64,000 bases of DNA from assembly GCF_030867145.1 (NCBI RefSeq), contig NC_134429.1:17345115-17409114 (forward strand). Reading direction: 5' to 3'. Shown piece after piece: positions 63,101 to 64,000 of the stretch (position 1 is its first letter; every line of letters begins with the position of its first letter). The position numbers and the translations under genes were made by a program. The notes under the pieces were generated by a model that was not told the origin of the DNA, did no database searches, and worked only from the letters and a program-made list of their open reading frames with translations. The stretch is from Opisthocomus hoazin (taxonomy: Eukaryota; Chordata; Aves; Opisthocomiformes; Opisthocomidae).

Positions 63101-64000
63101 GCTGGGGGGACAAGCTTCCAGGAAGACTCTGGAGTTCTAGGCTATCAAGTTCACATGACTTTGAGTAAGGCTGTTAACTTCTGCTGTGAAGCATTAAAGA
63201 ACAGCTGTATGGCAGATGGGGTTCTTAGAAAATAAAATTACTGTCCTGTGGCTTCTGGAAAGCCTGACTGTAAAAACCATAACAGCAGCTCTTAAGCTGA
63301 TGTGGGAGAGAGTAAGAAAGAGGGGCTTTGTTACTGCTTTTGGGGCAGTCAATGACTTAGCTACTTAATGAGTTCTGGAGCTGCAGTTGTGCTTGGAGTT
63401 GGTTAAGTGTACTCACTTAAAGCCTTGAATAGGCCTGACAGAGAGAAATCTCCAATCCAGTTTAAGAAGTTTAGATTTAAATACTTATGCCTGTTTGGTA
63501 TTAATGCCAACTTTGTGCATCCAGATGAACAGTGTTTAGAGGCTGGAAGGTTGCTCTACAGAGGAGCCCTGCTGTAGTGATGGCAGGTGATGTTCCTGAC
63601 TGCTCTGGTGTTCAGTCTGGACAGCTTGACTCTTGGAGAGCTTAGTAGAGCTGAGATACTCCAAGGGGAGACAGTAAAGAGCTTCTGTTTCTATTGTTTG
63701 TCAGCTTTCCTTTTTAAACTGTAGCTTTTAAGCTGGTGAAATTGTTTCCAATGAATGCCTCACAGGTGTGCAGCTTGAGTGGGGCAGGAAAGTGTCTTAA
63801 CACAGCTGACTTGCTGTGATGCTTGAGGGAATGGCATTGCTAGCTAATTCAATTACCTCTCTGCTGCTATCCCCCACCAGTTACCGGACTAAAACATGAC
63901 TTAACACCCTGCTGTAAAGTTCTGTCACTGAGACTAGATGAGTCCTCGAGCAGCGTTGCTGCAGTAATGGTGCAGTCTGCCATCCCTCAGCAACCAGGAT
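60200..64000. other. Right flank upstream of H6PD; no gene recognised
   Basis: The region starts at the edge of the H6PD island. It has a TG-rich stretch near 60.32 kb, a MIR-like remnant at 61.17-61.24 kb and no coding sequence I recognise. From about 62.0 kb the plus strand is rich in G and T (one 60-base row at 62761 has 24 T, 23 G, 8 A, 5 C). This suggests plus-strand transcription. In human this side of H6PD holds the miR-34a host transcript and GPR157, both oriented away from H6PD. I did not find a miR-34a-like sequence here. Confidence 0.5.
61169..61235 (+). mobile_element. Possible MIR-like (CORE-SINE) remnant
   Basis: TTTATGGGTGGGGAAACTGA followed by GTCACACTGGCAGAACTGAG resembles the MIR core landmarks, with a deletion between them. 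It is short and diverged. Confidence 0.35.

Noticed and set aside
60200-64000. miR-34a hairpin expected on this side of H6PD by synteny
   Set aside because: No TGGCAGTGTCTTAGC-like sequence was seen on either strand, so it is probably beyond the window.
1-64000. CRISPR arrays, prophage, operons, tRNA or rRNA genes
   Set aside because: Nothing of the kind was seen. The sequence is a vertebrate nuclear locus, and the only regular repeats are microsatellites and CR1 or MIR remnants.

Overview
This is nuclear DNA of a bird. Both genes have vertebrate intron-exon structure and are very close to their human counterparts in my memory. The interspersed repeats are CR1 LINE 3' ends, the typical avian family, with two ancient MIR-like remnants. 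I see no prokaryotic, viral or organelle sequence and cannot name the species. Two protein-coding genes are present, both transcribed from the minus strand (right to left). Their order matches the H6PD-SPSB1 neighbourhood of human 1p36.

Left part, about 110 to 38,100: SPSB1, the substrate-binding subunit of an Elongin B/C-Cullin 5 ubiquitin ligase. The coding sequence is complete in two exons (694 + 128 nt, 273 aa). It has a 2 kb 3' UTR, a 3.6 kb intron 2, a very long intron 1 (about 31 kb) and a CpG-island promoter at about 36.95-38.1 kb with tandem GC boxes. Intron 1 holds no gene I can support, but it contains one CR1 fragment, candidate regulatory motifs and two exon-like segments.

Middle, about 38.1 to 45.7 kb: intergenic, with a CR1 end fragment and a GA microsatellite.

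Right part, about 45.7 to 60.2 kb: H6PD, the bifunctional ER enzyme hexose-6-phosphate dehydrogenase / 6-phosphogluconolactonase. The coding sequence is complete in four exons (627 + 118 + 270 + 1358 nt, 790 aa). It probably has a long 3' UTR, and a non-coding first exon in a CpG island at about 59.45-60.2 kb. H6PD makes NADPH in the ER lumen. SPSB1 is a cytosolic E3 adaptor, so there is no evident functional link beyond conserved neighbourhood.

Far right, 60.2 to 64 kb: no gene recognised. From about 62 kb the plus strand becomes rich in G and T, the reverse of the A/C-rich plus strand over SPSB1. This suggests a transcript on the plus strand starting or passing there.

I found no undescribed multi-gene system. 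The best leads are a perfect MEF2/TATA-like palindrome just upstream of the SPSB1 start codon, a possible SOCS-box-less SPSB1 isoform, the strand-skew switch at the right end, a minus-strand ORF with an acceptor-like site and a membrane-helix-like stretch at about 19.1-19.3 kb, and a 50-nt exon-like segment at 13.70-13.75 kb.
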